A stretch of DNA of 13,013 nucleotides from Chloroflexia bacterium (GTDB taxonomy: Bacteria > Chloroflexota > Chloroflexia > Thermomicrobiales > JALYUS01): NCBI GenBank assembly GCA_025928215.1, contig JAICJW010000087.1, forward strand, positions 1 through 13,013, written 5' to 3'. How positions within the stretch are numbered: position 1 is the first letter of the stretch; each line of letters opens with the position of its first letter. The notes beneath the pieces are model-generated. The model did not search any database, had not been told where the DNA came from, and saw only the letters and a list, made by a program, of their open reading frames with translations. Made by a program: the position numbers and the translations under genes. Below are positions 12,587-13,013 of this stretch, piece after piece.

Positions 12587-13013
12587 CTATGCGATACCCC
12601 GCAGCCGCACGTAGTCCGACGCCGGAAGATCAACACGACAGATAATGGTGCTTGAACCTGGCTTTGGATCGCTCGATGGCGGCGCTTGATAGGAGGGAGG
12701 TTGGGAAACGACCTGCATCACCTGCTGCCGCACCTTCTCCAGGCTCACCCCCAGCGATTCCAACACCCCCGCCGCGATTCCCTCACCCTCCCGCACCAGC
12801 CCATCTCCCCGCCCGATGATGAACTCGACCGCCGAGCGCACTTTCGGCAGTTGGACACCGAGGTTGGCGAGGACGCGGGCAGCGATGCCGTCGCCTTCCC
12901 GGACGAGACCAAGCAGAAGGTGCTCGGTACCGATGTAGTTATGGTTGAAGCGCTGCGCCTCTTCCTGTGCCAGGGAAAAGACCTTGCGTGCCCGCTCGGT
13001 GAACTTCTCGAAC
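12587..13013 (-). CDS. ClpC-type N-terminal (Clp R) domain protein, internally deleted; 5' end at window edge
   Basis: 141 codons are visible, ending at TAG 12589-12587. The first full codons read FEKFTERARKVFSLAQEEAQ, the usual ClpC beginning after Met, and the last window base G could be the third base of that ATG. First Clp repeat: HNYIGTEHLLLGLVREGDGI through LPKVRSAVEFIIGRGD. It then jumps straight to GLVREGEGIAAGVLESLGV and SLEKVRQQVMQVVSQ, the second half of repeat 2. The first half of repeat 2 (normally LTPRAKKVIELA...IGTEHLL) is missing, about 35 residues. No AAA+ ATPase domain follows; a Pro/Ser linker leads to CRVDLPASDYVRLRGIA, which looks like the start of a ribbon-helix-helix domain cut by TAG. 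Full ClpC uses this domain to take substrates and adaptors. This short form is a stand-alone or decaying relative, not a working unfoldase. Confidence 0.8.
   Translation of the reverse strand, partial: FEKFTERARKVFSLAQEEAQRFNHNYIGTEHLLLGLVREGDGIAARVLANLGVQLPKVRSAVEFIIGRGDGLVREGEGIAAGVLESLGVSLEKVRQQVMQVVSQPPSYQAPPSSDPKPGSSTIICRVDLPASDYVRLRGIA

Noticed and set aside
12574..12588. Dyad overlapping the Clp-domain TAG as a terminator
   Set aside because: The usable stem is only about 5 bp and no U tract follows on the minus strand; kept only as a possible readthrough element.

Overview
The window is high-GC bacterial DNA with closely packed genes, Shine-Dalgarno starts, an ECF sigma/RskA-type anti-sigma pair, a GH133-type debranching enzyme, a split ilvB-ilvN-ilvC pathway and a ClpC-like N-terminal domain. 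This mix recalls a Chloroflexota or similar terrabacterial genome, but nothing here fixes the phylum. No rRNA, tRNA, transposase or CRISPR array is visible.

Layout. 1-523 (-): a P-loop kinase-like gene cut by the left edge. 524-855: a gene-free control region with a candidate promoter. 856-2234 (+): ECF sigma factor overlapping its membrane anti-sigma factor by one base. 2267-2324: a long stem between convergent genes. 2347-4853 (-): membrane protein and glycogen debranching enzyme with an ATGA overlap. 4986-5258 (+): small winged-helix-like protein. 5273-6025 (-): protein with two RidA-like halves. 6130-7509 (+): M20 metallopeptidase. 7610-12409 (-): branched-chain amino acid unit, in transcription order promoter, leader ORF, ilvB, ilvN, a nucleoside phosphorylase, ilvC. 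12587-13013 (-): Clp N-domain protein cut by the right edge.

The most interesting part is the ilvB leader (about 12090-12410, minus strand). It has a near-consensus promoter (TTGACA, 17 bp, TATAGT) and a 62-codon ORF with an SD. Half of ORF residues 33-54 are Leu/Val/Ile. An intrinsic terminator lies inside the ORF, and an 11-bp perfect hairpin lies over its Val/Leu codons. Downstream, one pyrimidine-rich segment (12114-12121) can pair either with the end of the leader ORF or with a G-run followed by U5. These look like the parts of a leader-peptide attenuator controlling ilvB. ilvB and ilvN supply acetohydroxyacid synthase and ilvC the next enzyme, so the regulated pathway matches the codons in the leader.

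The spacers of this unit hold hairpin elements with 7-9 bp internal periodicity: GCAGAG-type at 7508-7594 and 9528-9630, GTTCGAG-type at 10189-10284, and a lone CCAAG-type arm at 8669-8700. The ilvN SD lies in its own small hairpin. At the right end, the Clp N-domain gene has an apparent in-frame internal deletion, and its reading frame continues past a TAG as what looks like the second half of a ribbon-helix-helix domain.
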